A model generated the notes under the pieces. It ran no database searches. It was not told where the DNA came from and saw nothing but the letters and a program-made list of their open reading frames with translations. Shown here in pieces: positions 54,878 to 62,796 of a stretch of 64,000 bases of DNA. Each line of letters begins with the position of its first letter. Positions within the stretch are counted from its first letter, which is position 1. Source of the stretch: Pseudomonas baetica (GTDB lineage: Bacteria; Pseudomonadota; Gammaproteobacteria; Pseudomonadales; Pseudomonadaceae); NCBI RefSeq assembly GCF_019733355.1, contig NZ_JAIHLQ010000005.1, positions 124,001-188,000 of the forward strand. The letters are read 5' to 3'. Made by a program: the position numbers and the translations under genes.

Positions 54878-54892
54878 GTGAATCCGATTCAC
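54878..54892. promoter_or_regulatory. 15-bp perfect palindrome, operator candidate
   Basis: GTGAATC-C-GATTCAC: 7-bp arms around one base, 48 bp after the terminase-like gene. Size and symmetry suit an XRE-type dimer site. No second copy was noticed in the window. Confidence 0.45.
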
Positions 54893-54895
54893 ACC

Positions 54896-55172
54896 CTTGA
54901 TCCGCAGACAGCGACCACTCCAAGCGCATTTACACCTGGCGAAGCACTTCGTTTGCGGCCAAGGCCTTTGTTGATCATTGCAAAGCGCCCAAAACCTGCC
55001 CCGTTGAAATGACGGGTCAGGTCGGCAGATGAAAGTCATATCGTTCGGTTGGGTGGGCATTTCGCCTACCCTGGATCAGCAGGCCGCTACCACCCCAATA
55101 CATCATCACCTGGCGACGCGCTTCGATTGTAGCCAAGGCCGTTACCGATCAATGCAAAGCGTCGCGTCCTGC
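54896..55172. repeat. Diverged tandem duplication of about 103 bp
   Basis: Copy 1 (54896-54999) and copy 2 (55071-55172) align almost end to end with one gap, sharing blocks such as ACCTGGCGA, GCCAAGGCC, TGCAAAGCG and CCTGC. In each copy one frame reads TWRxxSxxAKAxxDxCKA, but the frames differ between copies and have no starts. It is either a decayed duplicated coding segment or a structured DNA/RNA repeat. Confidence 0.6.
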
Positions 55173-55423
55173 AGGGTGTAACGATTCGTTGCCCCCCCCT
55201 CGACCCAAACAACGCTGATCCCGAGCGCTTCCGCCCCGACACCCAGGCAAACCACTACCCCGAAACAGGGGAGTGGAGTCCATGCGCGGGACGACAATGT
55301 CTATGCGGTGGCCCACGATTCCAACAGCACTCGGTTCTGGCTATTGGCGAACTGATCTCTGATATAAGGAAGCCGGGGCAAAGTGCCACCAACATCCAGT
55401 TAACACCATCAAGGATTGAGATC

Positions 55424-56209
55424 ATGTTCAAAGCTATAAGCGGAACTCTCATTGCAGGCGTATTTTTAGCGCTATCGGCCTCGCTTTCTTTCGCAGCCGA
55501 GCCGGAGGACTACATCCGCAAGGACGTGTCTGGCGTCTATTCCGTCATCATGTTCGGGGCTGGACAGGGGCGTCAGGCACCAATGCGGATCGATTACGCT
55601 GACGGCGACAACTTGGTGATGGAGCAGGGCGGAAAGAGCAACATGATGCCAATCCACTCGACGGATCCAGCTAATGGCACTGTCAATCTGCTGGATGACT
55701 CCGGTAGTTTGACCACGCTATCCGTTCGCTTTGGGCAAGGCACCATGACCACGGCGAGCGGGGTGAAAATACACCTAAGCTTTATTCGCAAGCTTACCGA
55801 CATGGACTACGCGGCGATCGGCAAAACGGTCGCGCCCGTCGCAGCACGGCAGCAGGTAGCACCTGCATCGGAGCCGGAGCCAGAGATCGTCACCGCTCAG
55901 CCAGCGTCAACCAAGAAGGCGAGCCCTATAGCGGCAAGCTTCAACTGTTCCAAGGCTTCCACCGCCGTGGAGGGGATGATTTGCGGCAATGAAGAGCTTG
56001 CGGCGCTGGATGTTCGGGTGGCTGCCGCCTACAAGGCGCTGCGCTCCAGCGCGGAAGACAAGGAAGGGGTCAAGAAGGATCAACAGGCCTGGCTAAAAGA
56101 GCGAAATGCTTGTCGCTCGACAGAGTGTCTCGCGGCCTCCTATAGCGACCGTGCTCAGGACATGGAAAACACCCTGGCTTACCTGTCCAAGCCGGCCGAG
56201 TTCCGGTAG
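55424..56209 (+). CDS. Exported protein with LprI (lysozyme-inhibitor, DUF1311) domain
   Basis: 261 residues, AAGGA 8 bases before the ATG. Signal peptide MFKAISGTLIAGVFLALSASLSFAA. The unrecognised middle region (about 30-160) is followed by the LprI/DUF1311 domain: SFNCSKASTAVEGMICGNEELAALDVRVAAAYKALRSS...KKDQQAWLKERNACRSTECLAASYSDRAQDMENTLAYL, with its conserved cysteines. LprI-type proteins are periplasmic and some inhibit lysozyme. Carried upstream of the mob module, so likely cargo that protects the envelope. Specific target unproven. Confidence 0.8.
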   Translation: MFKAISGTLIAGVFLALSASLSFAAEPEDYIRKDVSGVYSVIMFGAGQGRQAPMRIDYADGDNLVMEQGGKSNMMPIHSTDPANGTVNLLDDSGSLTTLSVRFGQGTMTTASGVKIHLSFIRKLTDMDYAAIGKTVAPVAARQQVAPASEPEPEIVTAQPASTKKASPIAASFNCSKASTAVEGMICGNEELAALDVRVAAAYKALRSSAEDKEGVKKDQQAWLKERNACRSTECLAASYSDRAQDMENTLAYLSKPAEFR

Positions 56210-56266
56210 GCGGTATAGCGGTTGCCTTGCCGCCGGAGGCCGAACAACCTTGGAACAAGGTGTAGT

Positions 56267-56309
56267 GAGTACACAAGCCCTAAAGGCTTGGGGTGGGGCT
56301 TGTGCACTC
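56267..56309. promoter_or_regulatory. Candidate oriT: long inverted repeat upstream of mobV
   Basis: GAGTACACAAGCCC (56267-56280) and GGGCTTGTGCACTC (56296-56309) pair at 13 of 14 positions around a 15-nt loop. It ends 54 bp before the relaxase start. MobV relaxases nick at such an inverted repeat just upstream of their own gene. Nick position not assigned. Confidence 0.65.
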
Positions 56310-56363
56310 ATTTGCTCCACCCGCACGCTGAAGATAGACACATTCAGCGCGGGGGAGGCTTAT

Positions 56364-57353
56364 ATGCCATTCGCGATACTAAGAACAAAAAAGCTGAAGA
56401 GCATGGCCGGGGTTTTCGGATCTGGTCGCCACACATTCCGGGAAACTCCTACCCCAAACTCTAATGGCTCACTGAACCGGCATCTGATCGGTGCCACGAG
56501 CTCTGGCGAGCTAGCAGATGCTGTGCGCGCCAAGCTACCGGAGAAGCGCCGAAGGGATGCTGTTCTGTGTATCGAATACCTGGTGACGGCCAGCCCTGAA
56601 GCGTTTGCCAGGCATGGCGGCCACCTCGACGACAACGGCAGGCTTCCCAGTACCAGAGCAGGCTACTTTGACCGAGCCATGGCTTGGCTGAAGGCACGGC
56701 ACGGTGGACAGAACATCGTCTGCGCCACCATTCACCTCGATGAGCGAACGCCGCACCTGGTGGCCTACATCGTGCCTGTCACCCGGGATGGACGACTCTC
56801 TGCCCGAGAGTATCTCGGCGGCGCGGCCAAGCTCCGAAAGATGCAAACCGACTTCCACCAGCAATGTGGCAAGCCCCTCGGCCTGAAGCGGGGCATTGAG
56901 GGCTCGAAAGCCACCCACCAGAGCGTCAGTCGCTACTACCAAGGTCTGGAGGCGGCTGCGACCGTGCCAACACTGACCCGATCCGACTGCGCCGCAGCTG
57001 CAACGGGGATCTGGACGGCTAACTTCCGTGCGGTGAAGGCCGCTGCCGAGACGGCCACGGTGATGCGTGCCCAAGAGCGAGTAACCACCAAAGCCCTGGC
57101 GGATCGGCGGGCCGCACTTGATCAACAGGACTCCGAGCTAAAGCATAAGCGCCGCGCCTTGGATAACCTCGAGGCCAGGCTAGAAGCCCAAGTTGATCAG
57201 TTGGGCGAGTTCGACCGAGAGCTGGCAAAGGCCCAGGCAACAGCAGAGAAAGCCAATCGGGAGGCCGAGACAGCGCGGAAGCGGGCCGACGGGCTTGCTC
57301 AAAAACTCAAGGCGCTGAGTCGGCATCTTGGGCTGGAAGAGTTCATGCCATGA
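56364..57353 (+). CDS. MobV-family (Pre/Mob) relaxase
   Basis: 329 residues from ATG 56364 with GGGGGAGG upstream. It nicks oriT and leads single-stranded DNA transfer using a helper conjugation system. N-terminal FAILRTKKLKSMAGVFGSGRHTFRETP matches the MobM-type start; RRDAVLCIEYLVTASPEAF and the metal-binding motif HLDERTPHLVAYIVP (124-131 plus following) match MobM of pMV158; then LGGAAKLRKMQTDFHQQCGKPLGLKRGIEGSKATH. The C-terminal about 100 residues are a coiled coil (DQQDSELKHKRRALDNLEARLEAQVDQLGEFDRELAKAQATAEKANREAE). A plasmid function inside a phage-like gene context. Confidence 0.88.
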   Translation: MPFAILRTKKLKSMAGVFGSGRHTFRETPTPNSNGSLNRHLIGATSSGELADAVRAKLPEKRRRDAVLCIEYLVTASPEAFARHGGHLDDNGRLPSTRAGYFDRAMAWLKARHGGQNIVCATIHLDERTPHLVAYIVPVTRDGRLSAREYLGGAAKLRKMQTDFHQQCGKPLGLKRGIEGSKATHQSVSRYYQGLEAAATVPTLTRSDCAAAATGIWTANFRAVKAAAETATVMRAQERVTTKALADRRAALDQQDSELKHKRRALDNLEARLEAQVDQLGEFDRELAKAQATAEKANREAETARKRADGLAQKLKALSRHLGLEEFMP

Positions 57354-57494
57354 CGGTTTCACGCCTGGCTGCCAAGGGCGTTATTTCCCAACCTGCATTG
57401 CAGGATGGCGCAAATCGGGGGCCATCTCTCCGTCACAATAGGGTGTAGATAAAGTGGCACGGCCTATTCACCTCCCGTAAGGCGTAGCCTCATT

Positions 57495-57547
57495 GTTTAG
57501 TGACACTCAAAGTGATACGTTATTAAGGTAACGCCTAAACTGATACA
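57495..57547. promoter_or_regulatory. Candidate res site / promoter of the resolvase gene
   Basis: GTTTAG and CTAAAC (57495-57500, 57535-57540) flank AGTGACACT and AGTGATAC; a further ACTGATAC follows at 57539. CGTTA and TAACG form another inverted pair between them. Clustered related half-sites in the 60 bp before a serine recombinase gene suggest binding subsites and autoregulation. Confidence 0.5.
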
Positions 57548-57562
57548 GGGAGAGTAACCGCC

Positions 57563-58186
57563 ATGTTCATTCGCGCATACCTTCGCGCCTCCACCGCCGG
57601 CCAGGACGCGACACGCGCCAGTGGCGCCCTAGAACGGTTTGCGGCCGAGCATAGCCAGCGGATCGCTTGCGAATACGTAGAGAACGAGAGCGGCGCCAAA
57701 GCAGATCGGCCAGAGCTGCTGCGCCTGCTGGCCGACGCACGAGAAGGTGACGTGCTGCTGGTAGAGAGTATTGACCGGTTGTCACGGCTGCCAGAAAGCG
57801 ACTGGAAGCGTCTCAAGACGGCGATTGATTCCAGGGGCTTGCGCATTGTCGCGCTCGATCTGCCGACCAGCCATCAAGGCATCAAAGACAGCGGTGGCGA
57901 CGAATTCACCAACCGCATGCTGGGTGCCATCAACTCAATGCTGGTGGAAATGATGGCCGCAATCGCACGTAAGGATTACGAGCAACGCCGGGAGCGACAA
58001 GCGCAGGGCATTGCAAAGGCTAAAGCCGATGGCGCCTATAAGGGCCGTCCAACTGACGATGGCCTGCATAAGCGCGTGCGCGAACTGCTCGCCGCGGGCT
58101 TGGGGATTCGAGCGGCAGCAAGGCATGCTCAATGCTCAACTACCACGGTGATGAGAATTCGCGATCAGTTGACCGAGCACATGTGA
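57563..58186 (+). CDS. Serine recombinase (resolvase/invertase)
   Basis: 207 residues. Catalytic Ser10 with Arg8 in FIRAYLRASTAGQDATRA; resolvase core segments EGDVLLVESIDRLSRLPESDWKRLKTAIDSRGLRIVALDLPTS and NSMLVEMMAAIARKDYEQRRERQAQGIAKAKADGAYKGRP; C-terminal helix-turn-helix LLAAGLGIRAAARHAQCSTTTVMRIRDQL. This is the small resolvase type used by plasmids and Tn3-like elements to resolve dimers or cointegrates. Directly downstream of mobV (209 bp). Confidence 0.9.
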   Translation: MFIRAYLRASTAGQDATRASGALERFAAEHSQRIACEYVENESGAKADRPELLRLLADAREGDVLLVESIDRLSRLPESDWKRLKTAIDSRGLRIVALDLPTSHQGIKDSGGDEFTNRMLGAINSMLVEMMAAIARKDYEQRRERQAQGIAKAKADGAYKGRPTDDGLHKRVRELLAAGLGIRAAARHAQCSTTTVMRIRDQLTEHM

Positions 58187-58227
58187 AGCCGTGCAGTTGT
58201 CTTCGATACTTCATTTTAGCCATGCCA

Positions 58228-58260
58228 CGCCCGGTAGCATTGCGCTACCGGGCGTCTTTT
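58228..58260 (+). terminator. Terminator between convergent resolvase and tape-measure genes
   Basis: CGCCCGGTAGC-ATTGC-GCTACCGGGCG (perfect 11-bp stem) then TCTTTT. It serves the resolvase transcript; for the opposite strand there is no T-run. Confidence 0.88.
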
Positions 58261-58264
58261 CCCG

Positions 58265-61126
58265 TCAGACTGCGCCGCTGTAGGCGCCCGTGACGATATG
58301 AGCGATTCGGCGATCTTCCAGGTCACGCGGGATTTGCGTAGGAGCGGCCGGCGCTGTGGCCTGTCGTCGTCCGCCTCCCATGGAGATGCGCTCAATTTCT
58401 GGTGCTTCGGCAACGGCGGCGATGGCGGGCGCTGGCGCAATCGAAATAGAAGGCGCAGACGGAACGACAGCAATAGCCGCGGGGGCCATGCTGGAAGCCG
58501 CCACAGTCGGTGAAGACAGCGCTGGGGAGGCGACCGTGGGCGACGGCAGGGCTGTCGAAGCGACCATCTCTGCTGGTGCTGAGGCCGCTTGGTTTTTAGC
58601 GAGCAAATGACTTCTAGCATCCTCGGCATATGATTCACCAGCACGCATGCGATCGCCCATTACCTTGTAAGCGTCCTTGGCTGATCGGCTGCCGTCACCG
58701 TATAGATCCTTGTTTCCAGCAATGACTTGCTCGACCCGAGCCCGCCCCTTGTCTGTGTTAACCCCCTGCATGAGCGACTGGCGAACATCCATGCCAGCAT
58801 TCATGCCGCTCAGCATCTTCTTCGCGTCACCGCCGCCGAGGTTGTGAAATGCATACACGTTTGCATCGTCGTCCCGTCCGCCATACTTGCGGCCTTGATC
58901 GATGTTTTCCTTTGTGAACTCGGCCAGCATCGCGGCTTGTATCTTGGGGTCGTTTCGATATTTGGCCGCTTGTTCTGTATTCAGTTTGCCCGCGCCCTCA
59001 ACCCCATATTTTGCGCCGTGCTTGTTTATTGAATCCGTCCAAGTGCCGTCGAGAAATTGACCATAGCCGTGGGCGCTAGAGATCTTTGTGCCGTCTTTGC
59101 GGGTAGGCGTGGCACCCGAATCGAAGTTGCTTTCGTACTTCGCAATTTTCGCCAAGACTCCGGGATCCACGCCAGCCGCCTCCGAAGCCTCGACAATGTC
59201 ATCTCTCGCGCCAGCCCAGTTGTTGCCCGCGCGGAGCCCGCTCACCTTATTGTCTGCCGCCTTCCCGGCAGTCTTGACTGCATTCACAACGTTGGTCATT
59301 CCTGTAGCGTCGGCCACCTTACCGGCGCCAGCCTTGACCGCATCCTTTGCGCTGGCAGCAATATCGACCGCTTTGTCCCAGGCGCTTGTTACTACCTCGC
59401 CAGCCCCGCCGACAATCTCGCTTGCTCTGGTGCTGACTGTCTCGTAGACCTTATCCAAATCTACGCCGGTCTTTTCCTTTAGCCAGTCTTTGGCTGATCC
59501 AGCAAGGCCGGACAGCGCTTCCCATCCTTTCGAGGCGAGATCTACCGCGCTAGACCAACCCGCTTGCATTTTGTCGACGGCTGTAGTCCAAGCGCTTGTC
59601 AGGGACGAAGAGACCCCATCCCACAGTGCCGTTGCTCCCGCTGAAACAGCGCCCCACGCCGCGCTAGCCGAATCAGACACCGTCGTCCACATGCTGGATA
59701 CAGTGTCACTAACGGCCGCCCATCGATCGGAAATTCCAGCTGTAGACTGACTCCACAGGCTGCCCATGAATTCAGTCGTATAGGCCCACTTTTCGGTTAT
59801 GGCGCCACCGATATCTGAGTTGCGCAGATCGCTAACCCAGCCGCCTACCGTGTCGCCGATGATATCGCCGGCCTTGTCGCCCATGAAGCCGCCGACAATG
59901 CCACCAACAATTGCGCCGACAGGCCCTAACAAAGCTCCAGCAGCAGCGCCGGCCGCCATGCCGCCAAGACTGCCAAGGCCGCGACCAACAGCCGACCCGG
60001 TAGACCTGTCCTTCTCTTCCCGAGTGCCTTCTCCACCCTCGCTGGACATGACGTCGCTGGCCATAAAGCCAAGACTGAGCAGCGATCCTATTAAGGGAAG
60101 GCGCTTAAGCAGCCCGCGACCAGCTCCGCCAGCGCCTGGTGGAATCGGTGACGGGGCCGGGCCTCGACTTCCGCGCCGTACTCGCTCGCCTGGGTCGCCA
60201 GCACCTGGCGGGTTCCTTGAACCTCGTCCGCCTCCTGGATTCCCTGATCCACCACGAGCCGGGTCGCCACCGCCGCCTCTCGTTCTGCCTGGAATCAGGC
60301 TTGAAAGCGCTTTAACCCCCGGTATAGCGCCTAGAAGCTTGAATATCTTGCTGAAACCCGAGAAGAACTTCGCAAACATCGCAAGCAGTGGGCCAAAAAG
60401 CAGAGCCAGGATGCCCATGATGCCGCCGCCAGATTCACCGCCACGACCAGCCAGCAGAAGGTCGCGTAGGCTGCGTCGTGTGGCGCGGTTATTAACCTCA
60501 TCGTCACGGCGCTTTTGGGTCATCTCCCGCCAAAATCTTCTATACCAACGGTCTTGCTTCTTGTCCTCGCCGCCTCCGAAGATCTTGCCGAACCCTCGGG
60601 AGAGGGGCTCTGCTATTTCGTTGAACGCTTTTACTGACGGATCAGCTTCTCCGCTTCCCTGACCAACTTCACGAACCGCTCCGACCAGCCGTTCGCCAAT
60701 ACCTCCGAGAGCTCGAGCGGATCGACTATCAGAATCACCACCAGAGCTACTGCCCCCGCCGCCATTTTCACCGCCCGGATCGCCGCCGCCGGTTCTCCGG
60801 AATCGGCCACGCTCATCCCGTCCACCAGGCGAGGCTGGCGGAGAGGCGGGCGGTGTGGGCCCGGGCGCTGCGCGATCGCCGCGCGAAGGCGGAACAACCG
60901 TTGGAGGTGGTGTATCCGAGCGAGATCCTCGACCCGGGCTCGGGGTCGGCGGCGCATTCGAGTTGGCGTCTCGCGAAGGCGGAGTATCGACAGTCGGAGC
61001 TCGCACCGAGTCGGCGAGAGTCCCTTTGATGGCTCGCAGTTCGTTGTGGATATCGTCGAGCTGACCGCCCAGCGATTCAATCTTGGCGCCCAGCAAAAAC
61101 CCGTCGGAGTCGTGTCTAATGTCCAT
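58265..61126 (-). CDS. Tape-measure-like virion protein with C-terminal lytic transglycosylase domain
   Basis: 953 residues. N-terminal coiled coil (about 1-40); Pro/Gly/Ser-rich low-complexity stretch (about 40-165); basic helix (WYRRFWREMTQKRRDDEVNNRATRRSLRDLLL); membrane helix IMGILALLFGPLLAMFAKFFSGFSKIF; a second GR/GGGDP-rich stretch; a glycine-zipper segment (MAAGAAAGALLGPVGAIVGGIVGGFMGDKAGDIIG); then a Trp-periodic helical repeat region (DRWAAVSDTVSSMWTTVSDSASAAWGAVS...). The C-terminal SLT domain has catalytic Glu665 (LAKIAKYESNFDSGATP) and GYGQFLDGTW. This suits a phage tail tape measure that crosses the membrane and cuts murein during DNA injection. AGAGG precedes the ATG. Confidence 0.8.
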   Translation of the reverse strand: MDIRHDSDGFLLGAKIESLGGQLDDIHNELRAIKGTLADSVRAPTVDTPPSRDANSNAPPTPSPGRGSRSDTPPPTVVPPSRGDRAAPGPTPPASPPASPGGRDERGRFRRTGGGDPGGENGGGGSSSGGDSDSRSARALGGIGERLVGAVREVGQGSGEADPSVKAFNEIAEPLSRGFGKIFGGGEDKKQDRWYRRFWREMTQKRRDDEVNNRATRRSLRDLLLAGRGGESGGGIMGILALLFGPLLAMFAKFFSGFSKIFKLLGAIPGVKALSSLIPGRTRGGGGDPARGGSGNPGGGRGSRNPPGAGDPGERVRRGSRGPAPSPIPPGAGGAGRGLLKRLPLIGSLLSLGFMASDVMSSEGGEGTREEKDRSTGSAVGRGLGSLGGMAAGAAAGALLGPVGAIVGGIVGGFMGDKAGDIIGDTVGGWVSDLRNSDIGGAITEKWAYTTEFMGSLWSQSTAGISDRWAAVSDTVSSMWTTVSDSASAAWGAVSAGATALWDGVSSSLTSAWTTAVDKMQAGWSSAVDLASKGWEALSGLAGSAKDWLKEKTGVDLDKVYETVSTRASEIVGGAGEVVTSAWDKAVDIAASAKDAVKAGAGKVADATGMTNVVNAVKTAGKAADNKVSGLRAGNNWAGARDDIVEASEAAGVDPGVLAKIAKYESNFDSGATPTRKDGTKISSAHGYGQFLDGTWTDSINKHGAKYGVEGAGKLNTEQAAKYRNDPKIQAAMLAEFTKENIDQGRKYGGRDDDANVYAFHNLGGGDAKKMLSGMNAGMDVRQSLMQGVNTDKGRARVEQVIAGNKDLYGDGSRSAKDAYKVMGDRMRAGESYAEDARSHLLAKNQAASAPAEMVASTALPSPTVASPALSSPTVAASSMAPAAIAVVPSAPSISIAPAPAIAAVAEAPEIERISMGGGRRQATAPAAPTQIPRDLEDRRIAHIVTGAYSGAV

Positions 61127-61238
61127 CAGGGCCTCTTCAATGTGTCAGTGTGGGTTGGCGAGATTTGCGGCTGTTTGAGCGTACTGACACATCGCGTGTG
61201 CGAGCCCTGATAGCCACTGATATTGGCCGGAATCTTAA

Positions 61239-61973
61239 TCATTGGGTCACCTTCGCCAGGCCTACGGTGTTAACGGAGAACTCCCGCAGCAACTGAAACC
61301 CGGCAGGATCGTCGGTGCCAGGCACGCCCTTGCCGTCGTTTGGCTCGCCAGCCTTGGGCGCAATGAACATGGGCACAGATGCTTTCAAGGTCATGTCTAC
61401 GGCCAGGCAGGTAATGTTCTTCGAGCCAATGTCGATGCTCGACGCCGGATTGTCGGGAGCCTCGATCTGTATTGGATAGGCGTGCTGTATCCCCGCGAAT
61501 GGGTACAGGCCGTAGAATGCTCGACGGCTTGGCGAATCCAAGTACAGCGAGAATTGAGCCGCGATGCTCTTGGCCGTCGGCTCGTCGCTGGCAATGATCA
61601 CTATCTGCGCTCGAATGTCGCCTGCAATCATCTTCATCTGGAAGTAGCGCCCCTTGGGATCCTCGGGGAACTGGACGTCTATCGGGTCAGATATCTGAAC
61701 ACCGAAGTCGTGCATGACCGGGGTGTAGTCCTTCGAGGTCGCTACGATGATTATTGGCAGCTTGTGAGGCTTGGTCGTGGCCTGATCCGTATCGTTCTTC
61801 TGCCACGCTTCAAGCATCTCGCTCACCTGGTCAATCATGCGCGACGGCGCCGAGGCGACACAGTAGGAATAGCCGCGACCCACGAACTCGTGCATAGCCT
61901 TGGTGGTGGGCACCAGCTCGGCATAGAAGCCTTGCAGGAACTCACCCAGGCCTACTTTCACTGGCTCAAACAT
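61239..61973 (-). CDS. Virion-like protein 2 of the element
   Basis: 244 residues, ATG overlapping the previous stop by 8 bases. No signal peptide; mixed alpha/beta: HKLPIIIVATSKDYTPVMHDFGVQISDPIDVQFPEDPKGRYFQMKMIAGDIRAQIVIIASDEPTAKSIAAQFSLYLDSPSRRAFYGLYPFAG. Not firmly recognised; the location between a baseplate-like group and the tape measure and the character of the sequence suggest a structural phage protein. Same transcript as the next upstream gene. 112 bp separate it from the tape-measure start. Confidence 0.6.
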   Translation of the reverse strand: MFEPVKVGLGEFLQGFYAELVPTTKAMHEFVGRGYSYCVASAPSRMIDQVSEMLEAWQKNDTDQATTKPHKLPIIIVATSKDYTPVMHDFGVQISDPIDVQFPEDPKGRYFQMKMIAGDIRAQIVIIASDEPTAKSIAAQFSLYLDSPSRRAFYGLYPFAGIQHAYPIQIEAPDNPASSIDIGSKNITCLAVDMTLKASVPMFIAPKAGEPNDGKGVPGTDDPAGFQLLREFSVNTVGLAKVTQ

Positions 61974-62661
61974 GATTAAAAAACCGCCCTGCCAGCTGTT
62001 CGTACCCAGGCGTACTTTCAGTCAAAACTTTACGCGCTGGTCTTTTGTCTGGCTGGCGTATGGCGATGATATTCAGCAGCTCGTCGTTTTCGGCAAGCAG
62101 CTTGCAGATCTTGCCTTCCGCCGTGTCTAGCAGAGAACGCATCAAGGACATTTGCTCTGCATGGCCGGCTGCCGCACTTACCTGGCTACCTGTGGCGCTA
62201 TCCATGGACAACCCATAGCCGCGGTTGGTAGAAAAGTTCGGGTCGTTCACCCAGTCGAAGCCGTAGAACTCGGGAATGTCGTTGTCGATGACGCTGGAGA
62301 AACCGCCAATCTTCCCCGCAAAGGCGCGCGCCGCGATCTTGCCCATCTCGTTATTCAGCAGGAACTCGGTCTTGTGCTCGATCGTGCCGTCTGGGTAGGC
62401 GCGTAGCATCACTGTGACCAATGCAGCTTCTAATGGGAAAGAATTGCCAGCTGCAATCACACCCAGAGCTGGAATCGCGCCGAAGTGGTTTCGAGGCCAA
62501 TGGCCGAGGTACCCAAGCATTTCGCGATTGCGCACGCGCTCCTGACACTTGGGCGAGTTGATCGCCGCGACGATGCGTGGAATGTCGAAGTAGCGTTTGA
62601 CGCCGGTGTGCTCTCGCCCCCGGTCTTTGAGGTTGAATGTGATAACAGGTGGCTGATCCAT
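61966..62661 (-). CDS. Virion-like protein 1 of the element
   Basis: 231 residues (MDQPPVITFNLKDRGREHTGVKRYFDIPRIVAAINSPKCQERVRNREMLGYLGHWPR...). Soluble, with VMLRAYPDGTIEHKTEFLLNNEMGKIAARAFAGKIGGFSSVIDNDIPEFYGFDWVNDPNFSTNRGYGLSMDS. I do not firmly recognise it; the style and place fit a structural or assembly protein of a myovirus-like phage. Its Shine-Dalgarno GGAG (6 bases upstream) lies within a hairpin (62668-62688), so translation may be controlled. First gene of the minus-strand virion operon visible here. Confidence 0.6.
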   Translation of the reverse strand: MDQPPVITFNLKDRGREHTGVKRYFDIPRIVAAINSPKCQERVRNREMLGYLGHWPRNHFGAIPALGVIAAGNSFPLEAALVTVMLRAYPDGTIEHKTEFLLNNEMGKIAARAFAGKIGGFSSVIDNDIPEFYGFDWVNDPNFSTNRGYGLSMDSATGSQVSAAAGHAEQMSLMRSLLDTAEGKICKLLAENDELLNIIAIRQPDKRPARKVLTESTPGYEQLAGRFFNHV

Positions 62662-62667
62662 ACATTG

Positions 62668-62688
62668 CTCCGAGTGTTTATTTCGGAG
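62668..62688 (-). promoter_or_regulatory. Hairpin that masks the Shine-Dalgarno of the virion operon
   Basis: On the minus strand CTCCGA (62688-62683), a 9-nt loop, and TCGGAG (62673-62668) pair; the second arm contains the GGAG of the gene starting at 62661. The gap 62662-62796 shows no other clear element. Confidence 0.5.
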
Positions 62689-62796
62689 TAATCATCAAAC
62701 GTAATCGCCTGCTTTTTCCCCCATATTGTCTGGGTTTCCCGCGGGTAGGCTTAAGTAGGGGGTGCGGCATAGCTGGTGAGGTGAATCAGGATCTGA

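Larger units (their letters stand above)
54831..55423. other. Gene-free, decayed-looking region after the terminase gene
   Basis: 593 bp with no intact gene. It holds a 15-bp palindrome (54878-54892), a diverged 100-bp tandem duplication (54896-55172), and a 55205-55350 stretch whose frame reads ...DDNVYAVAHDSNSTRFWLLAN-stop. That could be the tail of a lost gene but has no start. The position where a large terminase gene would be expected is empty. Confidence 0.5.

Noticed and set aside
55205..55350. C-terminal gene fragment ending DDNVYAVAHDSNSTRFWLLAN
   Set aside because: The frame reads like protein over a short stretch but has a stop close upstream, no start codon, and no match I can name. 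Kept only as a note within the gap entry.
56106..56363. Longer start for the MobV protein (frame open to 56106)
   Set aside because: The extension overlaps the LprI-domain gene and the oriT-like repeat, and ATG 56364 has a strong Shine-Dalgarno and matches the family N-terminus.
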